From the NCBI GenBank assembly GCA_008973525.1, contig WACJ01000524.1, positions 1 to 64,000 of the forward strand: a DNA stretch of 64,000 nucleotides, read 5' to 3'. A program made the position numbers and the translations under genes. The number at the start of each line of letters is the position of its first letter. Within the stretch, counting starts at the first letter, position 1. The stretch is from Stenopsyche tienmushanensis (Eukaryota > Arthropoda > Insecta > Trichoptera > Stenopsychidae). The notes beneath the pieces were generated by a model. The model made no database searches. It was not told the origin of the DNA and saw only the letters and a list, made by a program, of their open reading frames with translations. Below, piece by piece: positions 38,721-51,239 of this stretch.

Positions 38721-39049
38721 AAAGACTGCGATATTACCATTGCGTTTTTATGAAAATATGTTTATGGCAATAACACTAATCAGAAATATTATATATTAAT
38801 ATTACATACGAGTTACTTTATCAACGCTACTAATCATCATTAAATGCGAACATTTTCTTATTGGCCAATTATTATAATTTTCGAAGCATTCTTCAGCAGT
38901 ATCTTAAGTGTTTAGCTTTATTTTTTGTTAGTTATTCCATTGTATTTTCCAACAATTCTTTTAGATAAGTTAAATAATTCTCTTTATAAATTATAACTCT
39001 AAATGTTTAGCTAAATCTAGACCTTTCTTTGATGTGCTAGTCATAGTTT
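38721..39049. other. A+T-rich spacer, nothing recognised
   Basis: Probably holds eroded mariner sequence, but nothing is readable. Confidence 0.35.
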
Positions 39050-39420
39050 TCTTGGGAATTTAGTGCAGTGGTCTCCCGTTGCCTTCTGCACCGCAGTACT
39101 CTGGATGGAATTTTTACTGACAGTGCTGCTGCCCATTATCAGGGATTTTTAAAAGTTTCCTTTTCTCTGGGATAAGATGTTGCAGTACCTTCCAAAACTG
39201 GGCTGTGCCTTTGGTAAGCGGCGTGTGTATAGGGCAGGGCGATTTGCATATAGGGCAAAATTGCCAGTCTCTTAATATGAAACTGGCAATTTTGGATTAC
39301 TTGACGAATGGACAAAATCCTAACTAGATAAGCAAATCCCTCAGCCTGGGGGAATCGACCATAACAGCATTCAAGAAAAATAAGGCCGCCATCAGAAAAT
39401 CAGTCATCAATGGCACAAAA
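39050..39420. repeat. G+C-richer block with a hairpin; possible dispersed repeat
   Basis: Abrupt change in composition: CAGTGGTCTCCCGTTGCCTT at about 39066, then mixed sequence, then a 12-bp perfect inverted repeat AAAATTGCCAGT at 39257-39268 and its complement at 39282-39293 around a 13-base loop. The style is that of an interspersed repeat, but no second copy exists in this window, so the class is unknown. Confidence 0.3.
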
Positions 39421-42239
39421 TTAAGCTCAAAATTTACATCGTATTCAAGAGATCTTTTGTTAGAAAAAAAATAACAGAAAAAGCACTTGTAATTTAAATT
39501 GAAGATTTATCTCAAAAACGATTTCCCATATGTGGATATTTAAAAAAAAAGGCTCTTCTGTTTCATTAAGTCATAAAGGAGCAATCAGAATTCAAATTTC
39601 AACACGAGCTTAACTTTTCCCTTACCTTACTAAAAAAAAACCCCGCGTGCTACCATGATACGTTTTTGGTACACCATATAAAATTCTGAACCTATCTATT
39701 ATATTTCATATCGATATTCCCATTATTAGAGTTGAGTTGTAGTAAATATATCATAGTAAAGGAAAGGCTAAGAATTACATGTCACCATATCACGAACTGC
39801 GTATAAAAATAGTTTCAACACAGAAGGATGACGAAATTGTCTCAACTATCCCTCAGTTTTCTATGTCGTTCCAGTCTTTTTTATGTGATTTTTTTTATAT
39901 GCTCAATTGGCATATGATCTAACGCATTTTTTTAATAATATATTTAGTAAAATTAATTTTATATATTTGATTCTAAAATTGATAGTACTGGTAATATATT
40001 TTATATTCGTTTTATAAAAAAATGACAATTGAATTTGTAGTATAAATCTGTAAGAATACAAGGTTATTTTCTACGTATAAACTGCATATTCTCAACATAA
40101 TAATATATATGGTAGATGTTTAATAAAAAAATAACATATAAGATAGCAAGTGCTGTTTTATCATTTAAAAAAACTCGTTTTCAGTGCTTTGCATGATATT
40201 TGATTTGCATGATTCATATTTTAAATATTATTTTATGCGTGAAAATATAAAATATTTATTTAGTGAATAATATGATATTGACAAAAATTTACATGAACAA
40301 TGGCATTTCATCATTCACAAAATTAATTGCAACACTTTTGTTTCGCAAAACTACATGACATTTGCATAAAAACTAGGATTTGCGATGCAAAAGCGATTAT
40401 TTTCTTTGATTTACCGACGAAGCAAGAATTCGTTTGTAAACAATCGCAATATGGTATTTTGGCAGAAATTTTAAAATTAACACGAAACCCCGCAGAATGA
40501 TAAACGTCGCCTTTTACCGGTTCACGTCTAATGAAGCAATATATCAAAAAAATTACAAATCGCCACGCCGAAAAAAATCGCATTTCCAATAGAATCCACT
40601 ACTGATTCACACGCCATAAACGTAATAAAACCCATTTTAAATGAATACACGCACATTTAATTAATTTATTATTATAAATTTTGACCGTGTATTTATATGC
40701 GTTAAATGCCAAAGCAATAAATTGCTTATTCATAGTTTCTCCGCTGATGCCGTATACTTGTAAGAGATCATTCGTGTTAATTTCGTGTTTATACGGAAGC
40801 TAAATATTTACGATTTTTGTTTTATAACCATGATATACGGGCCGGTCTTTTTTATAGGTACAAATTCAAATTGAAGATGGAAGTTGGAAGAGGTTAAGCT
40901 GTGGCTTGCTCCCTGTTGCCCAATTAATTTAATTTACAGCGCAAATTCGACCAAAGACGCGATGAACCCGACAGCTTTTCAATGTGCGACCGTCGCACTG
41001 ACTGTGAAATTGATGCTGGTTATTTTAAAAATAAAATCGTACATAAATACTATGAGACCATGGCCGTGTAAAATTTTGATGGTCCTCAATGAAAAACTGA
41101 ACTGGAATAGTGATGACGTCACAAGGCCGTCTCTCTGAGATGAGACAAAAAGTATGAATGAATGAATCATCTTATTAGCATAAAACAAGCCATATTGTAA
41201 CCAAATATTTAATAAGATGGATATTTTTCGACAGCGGCGACGATATATTGCAGAAATATTGACCAAAAAATATTTTTAGACCATGAGTTTAATCATCTGA
41301 TCCATTTTTTCCTTTTATTTACTACTCATGTGACGATTTTTATAGTTTAGGATGAAATAATCGCCTTTCAAAATGTATGCATTTCCTTTTATTTTAATCA
41401 ATTTTATTTGAAAAACTCCACATTTTCTTGTTTTTACATTATAAATAATTAATATAACATATTTATATATCTATATTCACAATGATAAAACATAGGTAAC
41501 TTTTATGTTCCACGGAAATAGACATGGACATCGAAATTTTATTCTCAAAATGTTATTCGTAACAAAAAATTTATATCCACATCAAACTGTACGGATTGAG
41601 CCCGAAATCATCAAGGAGTTATTCAATCATTTTTAGATAATTAATGTATTTTTTGTCTTCCATGTTTCTCAACATTCCTCAACGTTTGCTCACTTTCAAC
41701 CATTTCTGACACCAGTGTAACATCAGTCCGCTTGTGTGTCGAACCATCAACGTGTCATTAATGAGAAAGAATAAATTAAAGTCAAATATTTAAACATCCA
41801 AGATGGCAAAGTGATATATTCCAATTAATGAATTAACATAAGTAAGATATTAAACATCGGAAAAACATCATAATGAGTGTAAAAATTAACTCGCATACGT
41901 TTACTTGGGTTCACATGGATTACCTAGGTTGAGCGTTTAGAAATTACTCGATTGTTAGAAATGATTATATTGAACTAATATTGATTAACATCAACTTCTT
42001 GTATCAACAAAATTATAATCCCATATGAAAATAATCAAAATTATAATATTGATCATTTTCTTTAATAAAGCAATTCGAGCTTGGAATAGAATTGTGTCAA
42101 CCACATATGACCAAGTCTTACTTATAAATTTTGCATTTTCACTCTTTAATTTTAAATTTGTGGAGTTTTATTATAAACTATCAAATAAATTGCTGAACAA
42201 TAAGCTTGAATATTGATTTTCTTTCATAAATCATTCGAC
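39421..42239. other. Mostly A+T-rich spacer; mixed patch at 40860-41140
   Basis: No gene recognised. Bases 40323-40589 (minus), 40884-41138 (plus) and 40979-41266 (minus) are open but overlapping on opposite strands and without motifs. Bases 40860-41140 are more balanced, with a TGATGACGTCAC (CRE-type palindrome TGACGTCA) at about 41110-41121. Confidence 0.35.
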
Positions 42240-43200
42240 ATTGTCTCTCAACTCTAATTGCTGCCGTTGATGATGCGATTGAATAATGCTTTTTAAAATA
42301 CGTTTTGACAATTGAATACAGTGACGCAGTCTGCATAATCGACGATGTCACAAGAATTTAATACAACATCTATTCACAAAGATAAGGCACGATCTCAAAG
42401 GCGGATATCTCTCGTGGATGTCAGCATCATGAAATAATAGTCATATCTTAATAGGATACTCCATTATAAGGCATCAAGGTCGTTAATCCCTATGAAACTG
42501 GTAATTATTGTGCAGACAATACTATCAGTGGGTAAAACGTATCACGACATTTTAACAATGAGCATATTTTTCATTGATATTCGCTTAAAAAATCAACCTA
42601 TTGCACTATTGTTGCTCGAAGCCTTAGGCACCTGATGATTTAATCATGTTCCACCTGTAACTGTGTTATATATTGTATATAATACAATCAGATGCATAAT
42701 ATATCATTTTTATTAAATGCGCCTCGGCTGACTCGGATCGTTGTCTTGAATCTGTTTTAGTATTTATATTTTTTTCTACGGCAATAAAGGTCAATCTTTG
42801 GATATAGATCCGTCCCTTATCAGCAGGAAGCTTCAGTTGACAATAAAATTAATGCCCAACTTTTCTTCTCACCCGAACAGTTTTCGTAACCGATCATTTG
42901 CTACCAACATATCTGAAGCTGACAAATCGCCACACAAATGGCAATTCGAAAACGGGTTTTTTTCTTCGTAGATTTTGAGATTTTTTCTGCAAAAACTACG
43001 TAAAAGTCTGTCGCGATAGTACAGCATCAATCAATCTTGGATAAAGACAAGCACAAAGCGGCCGCTTCGCACTGGCGATTTTTTTGAATGTTGTCGATGT
43101 CAAATATCTAAAAGAAGAAGGCGATTAGTGAAGTGAAATTAATTATAACGTCTTATTCACCGCCTAATTTATATGATGTCACCGGTCGTATTTTTATGTT
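42240..43200. promoter_or_regulatory. Candidate conserved non-coding block
   Basis: Mixed-composition sequence with CpG-bearing segments such as GCGGATATCTCTCGTGGATG near 42401 and AAAGCGGCCGCTTCGCACTG near 43056. No coding frame of note. Role inferred. Confidence 0.22.
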
Positions 43201-43241
43201 TTGTGTCGAAAACCGGCATGTAGTTTGAGGAAATTGCATAA

Positions 43242-43669
43242 ATGACAAGTTTTTTGTATGCACATCGTGAGCTCATAGAGGATAAGCCGGTATTTATTTT
43301 TGGGTATTTTTTGCGCTTAGGACATGTTGCTGTAATAGAAAATTTATTTCATTTTAATTCGTTGTCTGAATCAACTGTATCTAATTCTAAGCAAGTATAT
43401 GATTTACTTCATCAATTTAATGATTTGTGCAACAGCCTTATGTACGTCATCACTGGGCAATTAAAGAAAAAAACGACATCCCGATCAATTGTCCAAATAG
43501 TATGATTACTCTTAAATCTCTCATGCATTTTAACTCTTACGTTTTATACTTGAAGATGCATTTATTAAAATTAATTTGTGCATTAAATGTGCAGGCTGTA
43601 CAGGCAAATGCTATAAGAAAACCAGTTCCTTTATGTTATAAATATAAATGTTGTGCAAGTTCTTCCTAG
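43242..43669 (+). other. Two overlapping unrecognised open frames
   Basis: One frame runs 43242-43505 (87 codons, with SNSKQVYDLLHQFNDLCNSL). A second, in another frame, runs 43427-43669 (80 codons, Cys-rich at its end: CYKYKCCASSS). I recognise no family, and there is no convincing splice or translation-start context. In DNA this A+T-rich, frames of this length can arise by chance, yet two staggered frames could also be one old coding sequence broken by a frameshift. I lean to chance or relic. Confidence 0.2.
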
Positions 43670-43679
43670 TTTAACGTCT

Positions 43680-44741
43680 CTGAAAACGACGATGATTCGT
43701 CATAATTTTCATAATCTAAGCCTTCTCCGCTTCAATTTTTTTTTTATTATTTATCAACTGTCATCAATAGATAATGACATAGTCCTTATTTTGCATATTT
43801 TTATTTGTGTTTGTCAATTTGTGTATTAGTGATATAAAATTACGAAAAAAATATTAACATACCTAATTTGTGTTGTAGAAATGTACCTAGTTATCTTATC
43901 TAATTTACATGTATATACAGCAATGAATGTCATCCAATTTCTATAACAAAACACACAAAATGATCTATGCCATCATGAACATTATTTCGTAAAGGAATTC
44001 ACCATCTCTTCATCTGGGATTATTTATCGAAGCAAGTCCTTAAGTCTTTATTTAGTTTGTTAATTTAATCAGACTTAATACTTTAGATACAATCAAATTA
44101 TTTAAAATTACGTTCATTTACTAATAAAATACGGTAGCTATTATATTTAAAACTACATTATCTATGATTCCCAAAGCAAATTCACTGAAAGCATGTTTCG
44201 TTTATTTATAATTATCTAATAGTATCAACGCCAAATACATATGTATTGCTGCTATTACTTTAATGTCTTGAAACTCTAGAAGAAAAGCACACTTAATAGA
44301 AAATTTCATCAATTGCATTGGGGAAAAAATACAATTTTATTCAACTGAAATTCACCCAGATCAAATTTAAAAAACAACACACAATAATGCAAAATTTCAA
44401 AAAAATAAATAATATTACGTTGCTGATAGGATGATCAATTACTTGGACGTTTTAAACATAAAATTCATTGTAAAAATAATGAATAGCTTAAAATTCTTTT
44501 AGGACCTAAAAGTCACTTTAAAAAAAATAATGATATTTACAAAATTCAAACAGGATATTGTTATATTAGCAACATACTTTCTAGTATACTTATTTTCTGA
44601 ATAATTATATATATATATATTATTATTATACATATAATCATTATTGTCATTTAATCATCATATAATCTAATTCCTCATATTTGTCCACCCTCGTAAATCA
44701 TTAATTCGATATCATTACATGACAGATCAATCTAAACAAAT
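43680..44741. other. A+T-rich spacer with a TA tract
   Basis: No gene seen. A run of TA alternation lies at 44606-44620, followed by TTA triplets. Confidence 0.45.
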
Positions 44742-44743
44742 TA

Positions 44744-45619
44744 TCAGGTCAGTCCAAAAGTTCGTGCGTAGTTTTGAGAATATTGTAAATAATGTAAATA
44801 ATACACAATTTAACATTAGATTTTGAACCTATCGAAATTTGTCGTCGCTTGACTAATATATTGGTCAGCCTGTCACCAATTTTCGTAAACATCGGATGCA
44901 TATTAGTACCTATAGAAAATGAATATCAATACAAACGTGCTAAGTTATATTTTTTATTTTCCTGTTTATTTTGATAACAATGATCTTAAAAGTCTTGTGA
45001 AGTTAGAACCACATGGATTGATCTCATGGAACAGTTTTTCGTCATTTAAAGGAAATTGAGAAAGCATCCAAACTTGGAATGCGGGTACCGCATGAATTAT
45101 CCAAATCCAATTGCCAACAACGAATAAATATCTGCACTTCTCTTTTATCGCGTTTCAAAAGAGAGCCAATTTTTGACCGTTTGGTAACAGGTGACGAAAA
45201 ATGGATTATTTATCATAACGTCACAAGAAAAAAACAGTGGACAGTGGACAGATAACGCTTGATCGCATACGGCTCGAACAACGCTGCAAAAAAATAGTGA
45301 ATATAATTGGGAGCTTTCGCCACATCTTGCTTACACCCCGGATATTGTCCCAAGCGATTTTCACTTATTTCGTACCTTACAATTTTTTTACCAGGGAAAA
45401 GGTAAATTCTAAACAATATGTACAAAGTGGACTTTTAAGTTTTTTTGTATCAAAACTATTGTCTTTCTACTGCAATGGAATTAAAAATCTACTTGTGAGA
45501 TGACGAGAAATTGTAAATGGTGGCGGAAAATATATAATTGATTTAAATATTAAATTGTGTTTTATTTGCACTGTTTAAAAAATTCACAAAAATGCGCATG
45601 AACTTATAGACTGACCTGA
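44744..45619 (+). mobile_element. mariner, both termini and TA flanks, internally deleted (copy 3)
   Basis: The left end TCAGGTCAGTCCAAAAGTTC and the reverse-complemented right end TCAGGTCAGTCTATAAGTTC form inverted repeats of roughly 30-38 bases. TA dinucleotides sit outside them (44742-44743 and 45620-45621). At 876 bp it is about 400 bp shorter than a complete mariner. Most of the first DNA-binding subdomain and a segment between the first and second catalytic Asp are missing. The well-kept ends mean it could once have been mobilised in trans by an autonomous relative, as for MITE-like deletion derivatives; that is inference. Confidence 0.92.
45031..45544 (+). pseudogene. mariner transposase pseudogene with central deletion (copy 3)
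   Basis: Plus-strand reading gives TVFRHLKEIEKASKLGMRVPHEL, CQQRINICTSLLSRFKREP and LVTGDEKWIIYHNVTRKKQW, ending near 45240. The frame then shifts and resumes directly at DNA-stop-SHTARTTLQK, followed by NWELSPHLAYTPDIVPSDFH and LFRTLQ. After another shift come YVQSGLLSFFVSKLLSFY, CNGIKNLLVR and a final GGGKYIID. Both GDEK and DNA Asp residues and the PSD Asp are visible, but about 60 residues between RKKQW and DNA are gone. The junction carries a 7-base tandem ACAGTGG at 45234-45247, consistent with a microhomology or slippage scar. Confidence 0.9.
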
Positions 45620-45699
45620 TAGCTTGCATTTATATTTTGATTGTCAAATAAAATTTAGGAGAATATGTCATGAATAAGCTCAGGATATAAAAGCATGAA

Positions 45700-46420
45700 A
45701 GCTAGATTTAGAGTCCTTCGCCCTGTAACTTATTCAACTAGACCGATAATGATGATGATGCGATGTGAATGTAGATTTTTATACCGTCGGTGATGCCATA
45801 CCAGTTTCGGTCCCATGAAGGACATATGCCATGGAGCAAGATTTTTTGCGGCACCCATCATCTACATATGTTGTGTGCGTGTGATATGATACGATGCTAA
45901 TATAGTTTAATTATGGGTTTAAAGTGTAATTTAAAGTGTACAGATATGTTCGTCGGTAAGTGGAACGAATCACATTTCGTGCGACTTACGTAAAAGTGAT
46001 CTCCTCACTTGGCCACTCTCTTTCGGTGGATATGAACCAATAAATGTGTGATCAGTCGTCGGTTGTCTTAATGGTTTAATTTATGGTCACGATTAGAACG
46101 CGGAACACCTTTCTAAAATGTGACCGGAGCAACGTGGGGCCAAGCCTGGTCTGCTGGACATGGCTCCACTTTCCCACGGTGCTGGAGCCACTTCGGCACT
46201 CGTACGTGACCCGAAGGTTGCACCTGCGGATTGTTAAATATATCATATGTGGTGATTATTGCGGACCGCACAACAAGTGCGGGACCGGAGACGCGCTCGT
46301 GAGGACCGGTGATGGTTCTGGACCGGCCATGATCACTTGCCTCATCCACTACCGATCGTGTCCATTGCAGCATCGACAGCAGCGACCAGCACCACATTAG
46401 AAGCCTTACACTATAAATCA
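45700..46420. promoter_or_regulatory. Candidate conserved non-coding block with a G+C-rich core at 46110-46400
   Basis: The core is the most G+C-rich stretch I noticed, with repeated GGACCGG/CCGGAGAC-type words (GTGCGGGACCGGAGACGCG near 46277, GGACCGGTGATGG near 46303). It is open on both strands for about 100 codons (46083-46400 plus and 46113-46421 minus) with no domain motif in either. The upstream part, 45730-46080, is mixed, with GATGATGATG and a CACTTGGCCACTCTC segment. It could be a CpG-rich regulatory island or a lone exon. No splice evidence was evaluated. Confidence 0.3.
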
Positions 46421-48362
46421 AAGCTCGGTGTGGCTGGACGGTGCTTCATCATATTAAGTAATTTGAATATGACACAAATGAGTTTTTCAACTGATGGTCT
46501 GTAGTGCGGGAGATTTAACTGAAAGACTTATTAAGGCTGTGCTGCAATTTTACTTCATAAATTGTGTCGATATGTTTACCAGATTTCTCTTATTGCCAAT
46601 GAAAACTACGTATAAAAAATTATCAATTATTACTTATTTGTATTTTTTTGATATTAGAGCAAAATTATTTAGATTGTTATTTCTACAAATTTTTCTCCAT
46701 GGCATTGCGTTTGGAAAAAAGATCAACCCCACTTCTTGGACAAATATGTTTCTCAAATACGACATTCATCTCGAAAATTTTCCTTTTTAATATATGAAGA
46801 TTCCTCGATCTTTCATTTTCAGATTCAGGAATTTTATTTCATCCTTGCTTTAACTAAAATAAGTTAATTAAAATATTACAATTTACTTATTTTTCTTAAA
46901 TACAATATAGAGTAGCCTCGTTGATAATAACGGGAGCAATTTATTCATTAAATCGAATTTTTTTTCAATGAACGTATCAGAATACTTAAAATAACATCAG
47001 TTTGTTAAGTTCTTCTAATAAAATATGTGCTTTTGCTCTAATATCTGATGTAAAAATTGAAGATAACCCAATGAAATAATTGGAAAATATTAATTAGGAT
47101 TGTTTTTAAGACAATATATTAGCCCCTTATTATATTCCAACATTAATGCTCAATAACAAAATCACCAGTAAACTCAGAAAAAATTGACTTATTTCGTGAA
47201 ATGCCAACTAAAATGATTTTTGCTAATGATTTTAGAATAATGAGAATTCAAACCATAGGTCGTTTTTTGAAAATGTGTTCTCCAAACCTTTCCCAAAATA
47301 AAATACAATAAAAATAGAAAACTCTTGAAGGTTTGACTATATTATCTTTAATTCATCTTATTCTTTAATTACATTTTATTTGATTATGATTGGAGTTATT
47401 ATTATTAAATGAAATATTTTTTAAAAATTATAGTTTTTATTTAATCACTGAATAAACTTTTTGCTTTTATTTAACTGCAGGGACTGAATTACAATTTTTA
47501 GATCATCCCTGTCGATATGTATAAACAAAGCCTCATGAATAAAAACAGCAAATATTTTTACTCGGTAAACTTCCGCCAGTGCAAATATTTTTTTTCAATC
47601 AATGTAAAATTAATTTCAGGGAAAACATGCTTAATTAAATCGCTCAAAATAATAAATTGTATGTTAAGCATGGAATATTTTGTATGAATATGAATTTAAA
47701 TACTTAAAAAATCAAGCATGAAATTGAGCTTTCTTATAAATCATGTGATTTCTCACGAACAACATACCATTGTTTTGTATAAATAATGCAAGTAAAACTA
47801 ATAGCGAAACGCCGTTTTTCGTATGATATATAGGCTGATTGTGGTTATAAATACGATAACATAAATGGATGACACAGCCAAGGACGACAATGTATCCTAC
47901 TTCGCGTCAGAATTTAATTTATTATCGTCACTAATATCAAATAATTATTATAACAGCTCCCCGTTCACATGACATTATGGCGAAACGTTGAAAATAGTGT
48001 AATAAATGTCATTCCGCTTTAATACGACGACATTTTGCAATGAGGAGTCACCTTCTTGAGAAATCCAACGAGTGTTTCATAAGCTACTTATTTTTTTTAA
48101 AATTACTATATTTTGCTATAATGCAGCACTTAATTAAATATAGCCTAGGATGATGTTGTTTTTGTGGTGGGTGGAGGTGTTGTCATTAATCAAAGAAGTA
48201 AAATACCACATCGTTCGACAATCACATAGTTATTCAGTACGTAAAAGGTCAAAGATCATAAATTAATTGCATAGCGTTTATTCGTAATTATATGATATCT
48301 CCATTTAAAAATTAGAACACGGAGTACATGTTACTCCTCTGTACTTTTTCATTTAGTCGAGG
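46421..48362. other. A+T-rich spacer, nothing recognised
   Basis: The frame at 46494-46790 (98 codons, Phe/Leu-rich) has the look of chance A+T-rich sequence. No motif or element. Confidence 0.4.
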
Positions 48363-48425
48363 CAGTGATTCTCAATTTAATTTTATTTACTTTTTGTCAT
48401 ACTGCTCCTTGAGCTTCGTTATTGG
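48363..48425 (+). mobile_element. Possible hAT 5' terminus
   Basis: CAGTGATTCTCAATTTAATT followed by TTTTTGTCATACTGCTCCTT resembles the left end of hAT elements that begin CAGTGGTTCTCAACCTTTTT and continue with GTCATGC...CCCC. No transposase and no right end were found in the following kilobase, so this is a weak call based on style alone. Confidence 0.35.
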
Positions 48426-49759
48426 ACCTAAGGGATCTCCATAGAAGATTATAAGAGGAACTTTTATGTATTGTCCGACTTTATTAACCAACATTTATTT
48501 TTCTGAGCAGAAATATCAGGGATCATCCAAGTAAACATTTCTTGCACAAAGGAACTAGATCAAACTTTTTGATAATACCCCAAAAAAATCGAATATATCT
48601 TTATTTTCTTATTCGAATTTTTCCCCATAAAAAATAAGCAGATTGGATTGAAATCAAAAAATGTATCTACTAAAAATTATGAAATTTAATTAAAATAGAA
48701 CATGAAAATAAACAATAAGACTACGCTAATCCCATAACGGTATGAATATATATATATATAGCTTAACTGGTTTCCATTTGAATGCTTTCTTTTAGACATT
48801 AACTTTAGTAAACAATTTAATTTTACTCAAAATATTTAGCTTAGAAAGGATTTTATTATGAAATACTTTGGCATATCTTACAAGAATTCGAATGGCAATA
48901 ATAAAAATAAACAGGAAACTTTATATCATCTATGTAAGCCGCCCACACTGTCTATAGGAGGAGCAGTGTTGGTATATTTTTGTATTTATAATTATTAATC
49001 AAGATCAATATGTTGATTATAAATGGTTTATGTTTTAATGAATGATTCAATCAATAAGATTTGAATTTTGTAATTGAGAAAATATCTCAATTGGTGTAGG
49101 ATTCTCTCGAATTGGATACAATGTGAGTTGATTGTCAACGTAATGAATGCGCTAGTAATAAATAAGAAATATCTTTCCTCGAAGCAAACTTCGTTGACCT
49201 GTCCCCATTTTCCATTAATTCTCTTCTGTCATCCATATTTTTGTGTCATAAATGGCTTTTAAAAAAACGAAGAACATCAAGAAACTCGTTTTAAATCGAT
49301 TTAGAGGTCTCCCGTTGAGTCACCAAAATAATGTCAACATGGTCGATGTTATTTATTATGTCGAATTCGCAACGGTGTCAATCGAACCATGACTTTTTGG
49401 ATGAAAAGTCGTGCTGTTTTAATTATTCCCATACGCCAAAAAAATGGCGATAAATCACAAAAAGACTTACGAGATCGTTCTTAAAGCCATGTGAACATAT
49501 GGGACATTCGTGGATGGAAAAAACTATGAATTTCAATATATGAATTATGTTTGAAAATACATATGGCGCTTATGATATATAATAATAAAAATGTTGTAAT
49601 CTGATTGAAAATAATTAACCGTACTTTTTGTTATCAAAAAACTGCATTTCTTGAGTATTCTGCAAAAAACGACTTTCATGTCTGCAAAATTTCCATTGGA
49701 AAGAACAAAACAATTAAATTGTAAATCAAAACTCAGCTATTCTTTACTTAAAGAGTCAA
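48426..49759. other. A+T-rich spacer with a TA microsatellite
   Basis: TA alternation at 48746-48760. Bases 49290-49500 are slightly less A+T-rich and might be part of the mariner that follows, but no motif is readable. No terminal repeat seen. Confidence 0.35.
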
Positions 49760-50390
49760 CTTTACAATTGTTTAACCTACGTTTGAAAGATACCCCTTTC
49801 TAGAAAACCCTTAAATTTGGTGATGACATTTTGAGAGCCATAATGGAAACAAATCCTCGATTAAGTATCGAAGAATTATCGCAGAGTGGTCGTATTTATT
49901 TACCGTGGTCGACAGTTTAGGAGCATTGAAAACGTATCGGGAAAACTAATCGAATGGGGGTTTGGATACCCCACGAACTGTCCTACGATAACAAAAAAGA
50001 GCGACGAACGTGAAAAGTTTTGTTTTCAAGACAAAAATTCGTCCTTTTTTGAACCGAATTATGACTGGAGATGAAAAATTAGTTTATGATGACATAAGTC
50101 ATAAGCGTCAATGGCTTTTGCTGAGACAAAAACCATTTCCGACTCCGAAGCCTAGATTGACGACCCGCAAGATGATTTTGTGCATTTGGTGTGATATTCA
50201 AGGAATTATACATTATGAATTTATGAAGCCTGGTAAAACAATAACTGCAGATTTGTATTGTTAGCAATTGGAAATGGTGAACAAAAACATGAGAGTCAAA
50301 CGTCGAGAATTAATCAAGAACAATTTTGTGATTCTGCAATACGGCAATGGACTTTTCGATAGCCACTATTTTGCCGTATAGCAAATCTGC
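49760..50390 (+). pseudogene. mariner transposase pseudogene, 3'-truncated (copy 4)
   Basis: Plus-strand pieces read NLRLKDTPF, then KFGDDILRAIMETNPRLSIE, then RMGVWIPHELSYDN, then RIMTGDEKLVYDDISHKRQW, PTPKPRLTTRKMILCIWCDI and QGIIHYEFMKPGKTITADLY. These match the mariner order from the second helix-turn-helix through the WVPHEL linker and TGDEK (first Asp) to the GIIHYEL strand and DLYC. Frameshifts fall near 49912 and 50000, and a stop follows LYC at 50262. Next comes VILQYGNGLFDSHYF, where the second catalytic block HDNARPH reads YGNGLFDSH, so the Asp is replaced by Gly. Sequence then diverges at about 50390 and the third Asp is absent. No terminal repeats identified. Confidence 0.88.
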
Positions 50391-51239
50391 TTCAAACTAA
50401 AATTTTATATATCTATATAGTATTTAATTTATCTTAATAATCATACAATAATAATTTTCTTCCAAAAATATTCAGAATCATAATAACTTACTTCTGTGAA
50501 ACGTGCTAATTTATCATTATATCGCTTAGATATCACTCTACACCTACAAGTTTTTTTTTTATTTACGACTTTTACAGCTCTACGATAGAGCTTACAAAAT
50601 ATTATTTTAGCTTTGTGTGCTTTTATGATATGATTGCTACCCATGTTTTCTAAACATTTACGCTCAAGGCTACTAAGCTACATTAAAGAAAATCCAATTT
50701 TTTATTGTTAATTTTCTATACTTGCAACAATCTCATAAGGTATATTATTTATATGATTAATTAATTCCTTGGAACAAATTATTAAGCTAAAAACCTCAAT
50801 TATAATATTTGAATCGATATATTCAAGAAATCGATTTTCTTATTCTCAAATGCAAATACTCAGACAATTATTGATTTTTAGATCATCTTTCTAGATCATA
50901 TTAAAAGTACAGACTTTTTTATAATCTTACTCGAGCTTATAAGGAAAAGACCTTATAGGAAAACTTCACACGATGGAAAATCAACTATGGAGACCGTTCA
51001 AACCTGATCAACCAAATTTAACAAAATAAGAAAACTTATCATGATATGCAGATTTTATATTGATTTTGTATTATTTCAATGCATGACAAAAATAACTTTT
51101 GCTTACATCTATCAAAAACTGGGATGATAAAACAAATATCACGTTAATCGTGATATTTTTCAAACAAATCTTTATACTATTTTATGTAATTTGTTTACAA
51201 ATACATGGAAGTGGAGCATCAAACTGATTTTGTTTTAAA
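50391..51239. other. A+T-rich spacer with a short hairpin
   Basis: No gene seen. A 10-bp perfect inverted repeat AAATATCACG at 51134-51143 pairs with 51149-51158 around TTAAT. It is too short to call an RNA gene. Confidence 0.35.

Noticed and set aside
45213..45425. 70-codon minus-strand frame
   Set aside because: It is antisense to mariner copy 3.
49260..49500. A further transposase fragment (Tc1-like helix-turn-helix)
   Set aside because: A vague resemblance to an RGLPLS...RQKNGDKSQKDLRDRS reading was considered, but no ordered motifs support it.
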